DNA of 41,129 nucleotides from positions 1 to 41,129 of the forward strand of contig JAFVZB010000058.1 of assembly GCA_017508385.1 (NCBI GenBank), given 5' to 3'. The stretch's first letter is position 1, and each line of letters begins with the position of its first letter. Shown here piece after piece: positions 32,468-40,604 of this stretch. The notes beneath the pieces were generated by a model. That model worked only from the letters and a program-made list of their open reading frames with translations, was not told the DNA's origin and ran no database searches. The position numbers and the translations under genes are program-made. This DNA comes from Lentisphaeria bacterium (GTDB lineage: Bacteria; Verrucomicrobiota; Lentisphaeria; Victivallales; Victivallaceae).

Positions 32468-34630
32468 TTATTTTGCCTGTGAACCGAACCCGATAACTGT
32501 CCGTTCGGTAGTTTTTTTCATAAGATTTTTGAATTCGTTGTCAGCCATTGCTCCGACAAGGTCGTTTTTGAGGATGCGCAGTTCGCCGCCCTCGAGACTC
32601 TGGCGGTAAGCTGCTTTGCCCCATGTGCGTTCGTAGAGATTGCGCACGAGGCGTGCGTTGCTGAACACCTTGGAGTTGAATGTCTCCTCAGGGATGTCTG
32701 CGAAAAATTCATGCACAGCGTTTTTCAACTCATCTTCGTAATCGAATACTCCGTCGAGCATGGTGAAGAATATTTTTTCGAGCTCAGCACGGGTGTAGTT
32801 GCGGAACTCGATTTCATACGGAATACGTCCTTTGAGACCGGCATTGCCCTTGAGCATGGCATCCATCTCGTCTTTGTATCCTGCCATGATCACGCACATG
32901 TCGTCACGGTGGTTATCCATCTCGGCTACAAGCGTATCGAGAGCCTCTCTGCCGAAGTCCCTTGATGATGAGTATTCGTCACGAAAGAGAGAGTATGCCT
33001 CGTCGATAAAGAGCACCGAACCGTAAGCATCACGGCAGATGGCACTGGTTTTCGGAGCGGTTTCTCCGATATATTGACCGCAAAGGTCGCGTCCTTTGAC
33101 TTCGACGAGATGCCCCTTGCGCAGGATTCCCGCCTGGTGCATCATGCGGGCGAGGATGCGTGCCACAGTGGTTTTGCCGGTTCCGGGATTACCTGTAAAG
33201 AGCATGTGAATTGCCGGACTTGCGACTTTTTTGCCTTTGGCAGCCAGTCTTTTCTGAGTCTTGATCTGCACGATCACCTCTCTGAGCCGCTGTGCGACTG
33301 CCTCCATTCCGACCATTTTTTTCAATTCGTCAACGGGTTTGTCGTCCGGCTCACCGGAGTATGACGGCAAAAATTCAAAGTCTCCGGTGTCAATGATACG
33401 CTCCTCGACTTTGCGGCGGCAGTTTGAAAGAGCCTTGTCGTAAATCATCTTCTGCACGACTTTGTTCATGGTCTTGTATCCGAAAAAGCTGTTGTCAACC
33501 TTTTCGTGCAAAAGGAACTGTTCAAACGGAGCCAGCGCATTGTCTGAAAGTTCAAATCCGCTCTTCGACAACTCGGTGCGGGCATAGTCGATCATCGCCT
33601 CGACCGGAGCAGGAGGAACTGCGATCGTGCGCACGTTGAGGATATCGTTGAGAGCCTCTGCGGTTTTGCGGAGGATGTGACCCTCAACAAACGGCACACG
33701 GAACACCACGAGAAAAGTACCGCACAGCGAGTTGAGCCGGCGCAAACGGGCTTTGCCCTCGACTGAGTCAAGCCGATCCTGCCATGTTGATATATCAATA
33801 TAGATTATGACTTTGGATATACCGTTGCGGGTGTTTGTCCGGTTCATTTCCTGAGCGGCTTCGAGCACGCCATCCCATGTGACATGGTAGCCGTCGGCTC
33901 TGTTTTCGCTGCCGACGGGCAGAAGGATGAACTCCCGCACAGATTTTTTATCGAGCTCATTTTGTATGAGTCCGAAAGTCTTGTAAAGTTCTACCATCGA
34001 ACGGAGAAACTCAGAACGTCCGTAACCTGCATCGACAGCGAGGAGCAGGTGCTGGTGCCACAAGGTTGCTTCTGAACCCATCTTCTGAAGCATCGGTATT
34101 ACTTCGGCTGTTTCACGCACATAGGTTTCCAGTTCACGGCTGTACTTTATCGGCACTCTGCCGCAGATTTCCCCGACGGTCTGCGCCGGATCGGGTTTCT
34201 GAGGAGCTTCGCTTACCTCTTTATTTTCGGTTTTCTTTTCGGGAACCGCACTCTCGCTTGCCGTGTCAGCAGAACTTTTACGGGTTGTTTCCGGTTTGGA
34301 TTCTTCCGGACTTTCATCCTTCCCGGCACTCTTTTCCTCCTGCTCCGGTTCAGTCGGGACATCGGGGCAGGAAACATCATCGGAAAACTTGATGAACTTC
34401 AAGGGTTCAGGTTCATTGAAATTTACGGTTATATACTCTGTCAGAGCAGTGATGAATTGTTCCCGGTCAGCCGGAGCCAGTTCTATGTTCAGAGAGAATG
34501 CACTGCTTGATTTCACAGTGACGTACCCGATAGATGCGATCCACTTCTCAAGCAGACGGATCACACGATTATTTTTTTTGCGCTGTTCATTCAGCCAATC
34601 TCGGGAAAATGATATTGTTATGCGGTTCAT
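32468..34630 (-). CDS. CbxX/CfqX-type AAA+ ATPase with extra N-terminal modules
   Basis: A 720-residue protein. Residues 1-80 form a small domain. Residues 85-150 are a Glu/Lys/Ser/Pro-rich disordered linker. Residues about 155-415 form an ATPase-like module with a degenerate P-loop (LLLAVDAGYGRSEFL, 195-209, no GKT) and YIDIS at the Walker B place. Residues about 430-700 form an intact CbxX/EccA-type AAA+ domain with Walker A GNPGTGKT (480-487), Walker B VLFIDEAYSLF (539-549) and sensor region NARLVRNLYE. Known relatives remodel Rubisco (CbbX) or serve type VII secretion (EccA); neither system is present here. A chaperone role on a partner handed over by the YbjN-like protein is inferred. 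Confidence 0.85.
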   Translation of the reverse strand: MNRITISFSRDWLNEQRKKNNRVIRLLEKWIASIGYVTVKSSSAFSLNIELAPADREQFITALTEYITVNFNEPEPLKFIKFSDDVSCPDVPTEPEQEEKSAGKDESPEESKPETTRKSSADTASESAVPEKKTENKEVSEAPQKPDPAQTVGEICGRVPIKYSRELETYVRETAEVIPMLQKMGSEATLWHQHLLLAVDAGYGRSEFLRSMVELYKTFGLIQNELDKKSVREFILLPVGSENRADGYHVTWDGVLEAAQEMNRTNTRNGISKVIIYIDISTWQDRLDSVEGKARLRRLNSLCGTFLVVFRVPFVEGHILRKTAEALNDILNVRTIAVPPAPVEAMIDYARTELSKSGFELSDNALAPFEQFLLHEKVDNSFFGYKTMNKVVQKMIYDKALSNCRRKVEERIIDTGDFEFLPSYSGEPDDKPVDELKKMVGMEAVAQRLREVIVQIKTQKRLAAKGKKVASPAIHMLFTGNPGTGKTTVARILARMMHQAGILRKGHLVEVKGRDLCGQYIGETAPKTSAICRDAYGSVLFIDEAYSLFRDEYSSSRDFGREALDTLVAEMDNHRDDMCVIMAGYKDEMDAMLKGNAGLKGRIPYEIEFRNYTRAELEKIFFTMLDGVFDYEDELKNAVHEFFADIPEETFNSKVFSNARLVRNLYERTWGKAAYRQSLEGGELRILKNDLVGAMADNEFKNLMKKTTERTVIGFGSQAK

Positions 34631-34747
34631 GTTTTTCTCCTGCCGGATTTGTAAACAAGGTGATGGAAGTGAAAGTGAACGATTGTTAACGACTCCTGCG
34701 CTGCATCAGAGAAACTGATTTTTACGCATGGGAAAATGCACAGCGTT

Positions 34748-34775
34748 ATTATAGCACATAACTGCGTGTTGTCAA
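34748..34775 (-). promoter_or_regulatory. Promoter of the AAA+ ATPase operon
   Basis: On the minus strand TTGACA (34775-34770), a 16-nt spacer and TATAAT (34753-34748) are both perfect sigma-70 consensus hexamers, about 118 nt upstream of the ATPase start. It is the only full-consensus promoter found here and suggests strong constitutive expression. Confidence 0.8.
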
Positions 34776-34848
34776 GCGGGAAATGAAATAAATTTCAAGT
34801 TTTCCTGATATTTTTTCCAACCATCTTTCAGGAGACTTTTGCCGGGAT

Positions 34849-34876
34849 AAAAAAAGCCGCCCGATAAAGGACGGCT
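34849..34876 (-). terminator. Intrinsic terminator of the agarase-like gene
   Basis: On the minus strand AGCCGTCC pairs with GGGCGGCT (one G-T wobble) around a 6-nt loop and is followed by a run of T (plus-strand A-run 34849-34855). It lies 16 nt beyond the glycoside hydrolase stop. Confidence 0.85.
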
Positions 34877-34891
34877 GGAGTTTGCGGCGTT

Positions 34892-37639
34892 TTACCTGAT
34901 GTCGGTGTTTATCAGTTTGTTGCCTCTTGTTTCGTGAGCTCCGGTTCCGGTGTAGAAGAAGATGTAGGCGGGTGAGTCAGGTTTGAATACTGCTCCCGGC
35001 TTGATCGTTTCGTTGAAGGTGCGCGCGCAGTCGGCTTTGTCTCCCTCTTTCGGATGGGTGAAGAAGAGTATGTCAAATCTGCCCAGACTGTTTGCAGCTG
35101 CGAGAAAGTTCGCCTGTTTGTCCACCCATGCACCCACGTTCCAACTCGACTCCTTCGCTCTGCCCAGATTCGGGTCGGGAGGCAGGTTTTCCAGTGAGGA
35201 GTGCAAGACAAAGTAAAATCCTTTGAGAATCAGATTTTCATTGCCCTCGTTTTTGATTGATACCAGATCAGCCATGACGTAGCTGCCCTGCGAAGGAACG
35301 AACAATCTTACGGTTGCTGACTGCTTGCCGTTGATGGATTTGCTGTCACCGGTGAAGAGAATCTCGACTCCGTTCCGGAGCTGAGTTATTTTGATGTCAC
35401 GGTAGTTTCTGGAAATACTCCACGTTCTCGCCTTGTTTTCGGTATTGACGATGTAGTTGACGTAACCGGTCTTGAGTCTCTTGTGGAAAACTTCTGTTCT
35501 GCCGGAGTTGGTCGTGCGCAGACGGATAGTTCCGTTGGTGACGTCAAATCCGCTCTTTGTGAGCTTCACTTTCACCTGTTTTTTGCCCGGAGTGCGCTCA
35601 TCGAACTGTTTGTAAAGATTGCCGATTTTGCCTTCGGGCAGTGCTTCAGAGCTGCTCTTTCTTACTTTGTCGATATCTTTGTTGATTTCAGCAAAGGTGT
35701 TGACGAGTTCGGTGTATGGCTGATCGAACTTGTTGACCAGGCCGTAGTTGCTGTTTTCGGGGTGACGTGCTCTCACTCCGAGTGCGGGGTCGTCGCTGAA
35801 CTCATACCAGCTGCAGCCGACCATTCCTTTGTGACGGAGCATGATGCGGTAGAACATTCCTGCGGCGTGGGCACGCTCTTTCTGAGTGAAAAATCTCTGA
35901 CCTGCTCCGTGGGTGCAGGGCAGACCGCTGTCGAGACCGAGGAACGCCCACTCTGTGACCATCATCGGACGGTTGCACATTTTGTAAATTCTGTCGAACA
36001 CCTTATCCATGGAAACGGCAGGACCGAACATATTGTTCCACGCCTTGTCGTATGTCGGATAGATGTTGAAAGAGACGATGTCGCAGTATTTTGCGTTGGC
36101 TTTCCAGATGATTTCGTGAGCTCCGACTCCGGCATAACGGCAGCCGAGGAAGAGGTGCTGCGGAGCTGCGGCACGCAGATTGTCGTTAAGCACTCTGAAG
36201 TAGGTATCGGAGGTCAGTTTGAGGAAATCTATCTTGTCATCGAATGCTTCCGGAGCGGAACTGTTGAGCTCTTTTACATTGAGGATATCCGCAAACTTTT
36301 TGAAATCGCTCTTCCAGATTTTGTTGAATTTGGAGATGTCGCCGCTGTATTTCTGCTCAAGCTGCTTTACGAGTGCGATTTTGGCGGTGTGGTCGGCGGG
36401 TTTTGCCATGACGGCATCGAAGAGACCTGTGCCGTCGGCGGCTTGCTTTTGAACGCCTCCCCAGCGCAGCTCGTTGTCGCAGTAGTAGCCGAGGAAATAG
36501 GGGTTGCCGATGTGGTGTCCGACGCTTTGGATAATGCGTTTTTTGGCAAACTCACCGAAGCGGGGGTGGAACGGGTTGGGCAATGCGGTTCCGACTTTTC
36601 CCAGATAGGGACAGATGTTGTAGGCATCGCCCATGCTGGCAAAGTTGCTGCCGATCATCAGGTTAACGGCGAACGGAATCTGGTCTCTGAAAATTCCGCC
36701 GCAGGTTCCTGCATAGTTGAATCCCCATGAGTTGAAACGTTTTTTGGTGTTGAGCATCCACTCTTTTTCGTTTTCGTACTTTGCTCTTACTGAGCGGTGA
36801 TACTCGCTGTAACCGAGTTTTTCGCAGCTTCTGCCGAACCAGGTCACTCCGTCAGCTCCGCAGGCGAAGAAGCCGTTTCCGGCGGGGTCAACGAGCCACC
36901 ATCTGCCGTCTTTATCCTGCTTGGTGTAGAAAAATCCGGTTGCCTTTGCCTTGAACTCTTTTGAGACATTGGCGTAGGGAACATATTTCGGACGCACGGG
37001 TTTGCGTTGCGGAATGGTGACTTTCCGCACCCGGTCGTACTTGGCTTTGAAGTTGCCGAATTCGGTCAGGATGGGACCTGCATAGAGTCCGAAATTGAGC
37101 GGAATATCCGACTTGTCAACGGCGGTCTGGCGTGAGACCTCTTTGCCGTCGAGGAACACCAATGCTGTGATGACACCGTTTTTGCGCTCGAGACGCAGAG
37201 TGTAGTTGCGATTGTAGTCCCATTTGTAGCTTCTGCCGATGCACTTGACCTGAGCGGTTTTGTTGTTGATACCCTTGATTTGGCTGTTGAGCACCACGGA
37301 AACACGGCGGTCATTTTTGCCGTAGTCCGAGAGCAGAAGTTCCCAGCTGAGTCTGCGGTCGGCGGAAATCAGTACGACTCCGGTGCGGGCAGTTCCTCTG
37401 CCCCGTTTCACCTTGGGTTTGACGGTCATTTCAACTGCAAAGTCGAGCGCGTACGGAGTTATTGCTTCCGTGGCACGCACATATCTTGCGTTTGCTGAGT
37501 TGCAGAGTCTGTCACCGTGTGTCTGCCAGGCGATATCGGAATCCTGACGGTAATCGATCATATCCTGCGATACGTTTTTGAGTTGGGCAAAGCCCGTCGC
37601 TGCCGTTACCAGCAGCAACACTGCAATAAATTTTTTCAT
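34892..37639 (-). CDS. Secreted agarase-like glycoside hydrolase (clan GH-A fold)
   Basis: A 915-residue secreted protein with a signal peptide (about residues 1-18, ends TGFA). An N-terminal beta-sandwich (about 20-205) precedes a TIM barrel opening at DGRWWLVDPAGNGFFACGAD (about 244-263). The catalytic pair is visible: YFLGYYCDNELRWG with Asn389-Glu390 (acid/base) and PMMVTEWAFLG with Glu563 (nucleophile). This motif set is close to beta-agarases and related enzymes (GH50/GH86 type); the family number and true substrate are not decided by eye. A C-terminal beta module (about 690-915) follows. It starts 26 nt after the prepilin stop, ends with an intrinsic terminator and is probably induced by the sugar it releases. 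Confidence 0.8.
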   Translation of the reverse strand: MKKFIAVLLLVTAATGFAQLKNVSQDMIDYRQDSDIAWQTHGDRLCNSANARYVRATEAITPYALDFAVEMTVKPKVKRGRGTARTGVVLISADRRLSWELLLSDYGKNDRRVSVVLNSQIKGINNKTAQVKCIGRSYKWDYNRNYTLRLERKNGVITALVFLDGKEVSRQTAVDKSDIPLNFGLYAGPILTEFGNFKAKYDRVRKVTIPQRKPVRPKYVPYANVSKEFKAKATGFFYTKQDKDGRWWLVDPAGNGFFACGADGVTWFGRSCEKLGYSEYHRSVRAKYENEKEWMLNTKKRFNSWGFNYAGTCGGIFRDQIPFAVNLMIGSNFASMGDAYNICPYLGKVGTALPNPFHPRFGEFAKKRIIQSVGHHIGNPYFLGYYCDNELRWGGVQKQAADGTGLFDAVMAKPADHTAKIALVKQLEQKYSGDISKFNKIWKSDFKKFADILNVKELNSSAPEAFDDKIDFLKLTSDTYFRVLNDNLRAAAPQHLFLGCRYAGVGAHEIIWKANAKYCDIVSFNIYPTYDKAWNNMFGPAVSMDKVFDRIYKMCNRPMMVTEWAFLGLDSGLPCTHGAGQRFFTQKERAHAAGMFYRIMLRHKGMVGCSWYEFSDDPALGVRARHPENSNYGLVNKFDQPYTELVNTFAEINKDIDKVRKSSSEALPEGKIGNLYKQFDERTPGKKQVKVKLTKSGFDVTNGTIRLRTTNSGRTEVFHKRLKTGYVNYIVNTENKARTWSISRNYRDIKITQLRNGVEILFTGDSKSINGKQSATVRLFVPSQGSYVMADLVSIKNEGNENLILKGFYFVLHSSLENLPPDPNLGRAKESSWNVGAWVDKQANFLAAANSLGRFDILFFTHPKEGDKADCARTFNETIKPGAVFKPDSPAYIFFYTGTGAHETRGNKLINTDIR

Positions 37640-37665
37640 GATGTTGTAGGGTTTTGAAGTGAAAG

Positions 37666-38520
37666 TTAGTATCCGATTTCCATACCGGATTCGTCGATTA
37701 TGTTTTTGAGTTTGAACATACCGCCTGCTGCTTCAGCCGCACTGCGTGCTGCAACGTGACCATCGGCAAAGGCAATATTTCCTCTGCCGTTGTGCATCGT
37801 TGCAAATCCGTAACCCGAACCGGCAGAGTGAAACCAACACTGGGATCTGCCCTGGTTGGCATACTTGTCATGATTGCCTTTATATCTGGTATCTGCAAGC
37901 AAAACGAACTCGGTTGCCTGTTTGATGTTACCGGTGCGCAGAAGGTATATGGGACCGGGAGCATGAATCCAGAGATTTTTGTAAGGATTTATTCCGGCAA
38001 TCTGACCCATGTTGGCCGTTGTCCACCTTGAGCCACTGTTGATAGCATATGCATCGCCGGCGAGTAATCCATAGGAGTGTCCGGAAAGAGCGTCATTCAT
38101 CGTCGGAGGAGTTGCTCCGGGGCAATCGTGGATTTGGGCGTAATATCCCTCAACGGTATGATTGATCTCAGTTTTATCATACTTTTTGAAATGGAAATAC
38201 TTGTTGCCGGTAAATCTGCCGTAAACAAAGGGCCATAACGCCCAACCGGATGGTCCGGGAGTGATAATCACGTCGCCGTTGTCGGTGGCGTAACTCTGGA
38301 AACAGTTGATAGTGGTTTTCAGGTTGTTCTGACAGGTGGAGCTCTGGGCTCTGGCACGGGCACTTGAAAGTGCGGGCATCAGAATTGCCGCAAGAATAGC
38401 AATGATGGCGATGACCACCAACAGCTCGATGAGAGTGAAACCCATGGGTTTCCTCACTTGTTTAAGTGAGGAAAATTCCCTCTCTGTGCGATTGATTTGC
38501 TGTGCTGAATTTTTTTTCAT
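37666..38520 (-). CDS. Prepilin-like protein (H-X9-DG type)
   Basis: A 284-residue protein. A leader of about 27 residues ends in RKPMG, followed by [20 protein letters not shown], the type IV prepilin cleavage site (Gly before Phe) and hydrophobic N-helix, then [20 protein letters not shown]. The C-terminus carries [14 protein letters not shown]. The family is greatly expanded in planctomycete-verrucomicrobia-lentisphaerae genomes, of largely unknown function. The leader codons contain a perfect hairpin (38449-38474). It is the promoter-proximal gene ahead of the agarase-like gene, so it may be part of a surface apparatus for that substrate (inference). Confidence 0.9.
   Translation of the reverse strand: MKKNSAQQINRTEREFSSLKQVRKPMGFTLIELLVVIAIIAILAAILMPALSSARARAQSSTCQNNLKTTINCFQSYATDNGDVIITPGPSGWALWPFVYGRFTGNKYFHFKKYDKTEINHTVEGYYAQIHDCPGATPPTMNDALSGHSYGLLAGDAYAINSGSRWTTANMGQIAGINPYKNLWIHAPGPIYLLRTGNIKQATEFVLLADTRYKGNHDKYANQGRSQCWFHSAGSGYGFATMHNGRGNIAFADGHVAARSAAEAAGGMFKLKNIIDESGMEIGY
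38449..38474. repeat. Perfect inverted repeat inside prepilin leader codons
   Basis: TTTCCTCACTT (38449-38459) and AAGTGAGGAAA (38464-38474) are perfect 11-bp arms around a 4-nt loop. It is followed by the 8-bp palindrome CCCATGGG (38441-38448) before the FTLIELLV codons. On the mRNA it would form a stem about 45 nt after the start codon. Confidence 0.8.
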
Positions 38521-38570
38521 TTTGTCAAACTCCTGTTTTAGGTTTGGAAAAACACTTGTGGTTCAATGAT

Positions 38571-38599
38571 ATTATACACCATAAAAGCAAAATTTGCAA
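38571..38599 (-). promoter_or_regulatory. Promoter of the prepilin-agarase operon
   Basis: On the minus strand TTGCAA (38599-38594), a 17-nt spacer and TATAAT (38576-38571) lie about 51 nt upstream of the prepilin start. The spacing is optimal, and a tandem repeat sits directly upstream of the -35. Confidence 0.75.
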
Positions 38600-38610
38600 G
38601 TGCAATCGTT

Positions 38611-38647
38611 TGGACAAAATTATTATTTTGGTGGACAAATTTATTAT
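38611..38647 (-). promoter_or_regulatory. Tandem direct-repeat operator upstream of the prepilin-agarase promoter
   Basis: TGGACAAAATTATTAT (38611-38626) and TGGACAAATTTATTAT (38632-38647) differ at a single position and repeat with a 21-bp period, two turns of DNA. They end 11 bp upstream of the -35 box. Same-face direct repeats just upstream of -35 are typical sites for AraC/XylS-type activators. The activator is not encoded nearby, and this motif was not seen elsewhere in the window. Confidence 0.65.
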
Positions 38648-38690
38648 CAGGCAATGAAAACATTTGCGTGCTCCAATGGAAAAAGCTGAG

Positions 38691-39701
38691 TTATCTTACA
38701 TCGCATACCTCCAATAAAGTTTTGTGGAGCAGGTATTCGTGTTCGATCGGAATCGGATTGGGTATCTCTTTTCTTACCACCCGGGCGAACTCGATGAGCT
38801 GCCGGTCATACCTTGCTCCGAGAATTCCGCAATCGACCATGGTTGACCCCTCGGGATATAACTCTGTCGCCTTTTGGAGCGACAACCGCACCTGAAGGTT
38901 GCGGGTGAGGTACTCTTTTGCCGGAGGTTCGATCGGGCAGAGTTCAAGAGAGCCCTTTGTTCCGCAGATAATGAGTCTGCGATGGTTGAAACCTTCGACT
39001 TCGACGACCGATACCCTGACGGTGGCGGTGGCTGTCGGATACTCCAACACGGCAAGTCCGTTGTCGATAAGCGCATCGTGACGGGTGCGTTTGAGGAAAC
39101 TTGTCACCTTGTCAGGCTTGCCGAGTATCTGCAGCACAAGGTCGATGAGATATCCGGCAAAAATATACATTGCCCCGCCTTTGAACTGGGCAAGCCAGTT
39201 GCGGTAGGCGTCATCGTGACTGTCGTCACGGCTCATCACGGCGTGTATCTCAAAAACATCGCCGATGAGACCTGACTTTATCGAGTTGAGGATAAATTGA
39301 ACTGCAGGATTGTTTCGGTAGATGTAGGCACTCTGAAAAGCGAGTTCTTTTTCAGTGCAGATGTCGCAGAGTTTTCTGAATCCCTCCAGCTCTTCTCCGC
39401 CCGGTTTATCCATGTGGATGTGCAGACCCTTTTCAGCGCATTTGAGCGCGGTTTTGAGCAGGTCTGGACCATCTTTTTCGATTGCGACAGCCTCGAGACC
39501 GGGAGTGTTGAGCAATTCATCTTCCGAAGAAAACGTCAAGCCTTTGTAGGCATCAAGAGCGTTTCTTTTCTTATACCAGTATCCGTTATCTTCTGCCACT
39601 CCGACAACTTCAAAATAATCTGTGAGTTTGCGCAGAGCCGCCATTTTGGCTGAACCGTGGTTGTGACCGATGCCGAGCTGGGCGATTTTGATTTTTTTCA
39701 T
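38691..39701 (-). CDS. Gfo/Idh/MocA-family oxidoreductase
   Basis: A 336-residue NAD(P)-dependent dehydrogenase with an N-terminal Rossmann loop IAQLGIGHNHGSAKM (GxGxxxG variant). It has HIHMDKPGGEELEGF, the family's EKP motif in the form DKP, then QSAYIYRNNPAVQFI and GDVFEIHAVMSRDDSHDD. The C-terminal sheet completes the fold. Such enzymes oxidise sugars, inositols or related polyols; the substrate here is not evident. It starts 3 nt after the phosphotriesterase-like gene and is the last gene of its operon, with no obvious terminator. Confidence 0.85.
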   Translation of the reverse strand: MKKIKIAQLGIGHNHGSAKMAALRKLTDYFEVVGVAEDNGYWYKKRNALDAYKGLTFSSEDELLNTPGLEAVAIEKDGPDLLKTALKCAEKGLHIHMDKPGGEELEGFRKLCDICTEKELAFQSAYIYRNNPAVQFILNSIKSGLIGDVFEIHAVMSRDDSHDDAYRNWLAQFKGGAMYIFAGYLIDLVLQILGKPDKVTSFLKRTRHDALIDNGLAVLEYPTATATVRVSVVEVEGFNHRRLIICGTKGSLELCPIEPPAKEYLTRNLQVRLSLQKATELYPEGSTMVDCGILGARYDRQLIEFARVVRKEIPNPIPIEHEYLLHKTLLEVCDVR

Positions 39702-39704
39702 GAT

Positions 39705-40601
39705 TTATTCCTCCAAAAGTCGTGCTGCATTGGTGGTGGTAAGCTGTTTTACGGTTTGCTCATCAACTCCGCTTCTGCGCAGTTCGGGCAGGATGACACC
39801 GTGCACGATATCGAGTCCGTGCGGAGCGTTCTGCCGGTCATCGGGATTTTCCATGACCGTATCGTAACAGCAGACGTGGTCGTGGCTGACCAGTACCCGG
39901 TCGGCAAATCCTGCTTTGATGAGCTGCAAAATAAATTCGCTGTTGTGCGGATGTATCCGGTCAACGGAAACATAACATCCCCTTTTCAGGAGTTCAAGCG
40001 GGTACTCAATGTCGTTGGAGTCACTGACGTGACCGATGACCGTTTTTTCCGGAGCTACATTGTTTCCGGCAACAAACTTCTGAGCCTCCCAACCGCTTTT
40101 TGCCGCCGCTGCGGTGTGGATATATACCGGCAGTCCGGTGCGGGCGTGCGCAGCGCAGATGACTTCAAGCGTTTTTGCCGCTTCCGGAGTCAATCCATCG
40201 TTTCCGACCGCACATTTGAGCAGGGATGCATGGCTGTTGACGGCATCTTCCGCCAGACGGTCGGCGAGAAAATCAACTTTGAGTTTGTGCCGGGCAAATG
40301 AGTCGTAACAGTAAAATCCGGTAGCCGCAACTATCTGTACTTCTGACTTCTCTGAGACCTCTTTCAAGAGCTCGATATCCCTGCCGAGCGAAAGCGGAGT
40401 GGCATCGAAGATGGTTTTTATTCCGAACTTCTCAGCGGCGTACTTTATCTTTGACACCGCAATATCCACAACTTTTTTGCGGGGCAGCCAATCGGGAAAT
40501 ACCCTCTGAAACTCAGGCGATGTGCAAATGATGTGCTCGTGGAAGAGCGTTTCACCCAGCTCTCCGGTGTCGATGATGCCTGTTACTGTATGTATGCGCA
40601 T
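39705..40601 (-). CDS. Phosphotriesterase-family metal-dependent hydrolase (lactonase-like)
   Basis: A 298-residue amidohydrolase-superfamily enzyme. Metal ligands are visible: HEH (His21, His23), a candidate bridging Lys129 (LLKCAVG), VYIHTAA (His162), GHVSDSND (His191), and VSHDHVCC (Asp241). This is the full phosphotriesterase ligand set at normal length. Many relatives are lactonases or sugar-lactone hydrolases rather than true triesterases. Its neighbours, two dehydrogenases, suggest a sugar-acid or lactone route in which one enzyme oxidises and this one opens the ring (inference). It starts 3 nt after the upstream dehydrogenase. Confidence 0.88.
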   Translation of the reverse strand: MRIHTVTGIIDTGELGETLFHEHIICTSPEFQRVFPDWLPRKKVVDIAVSKIKYAAEKFGIKTIFDATPLSLGRDIELLKEVSEKSEVQIVAATGFYCYDSFARHKLKVDFLADRLAEDAVNSHASLLKCAVGNDGLTPEAAKTLEVICAAHARTGLPVYIHTAAAAKSGWEAQKFVAGNNVAPEKTVIGHVSDSNDIEYPLELLKRGCYVSVDRIHPHNSEFILQLIKAGFADRVLVSHDHVCCYDTVMENPDDRQNAPHGLDIVHGVILPELRRSGVDEQTVKQLTTTNAARLLEE

Positions 40602-40604
40602 TCT

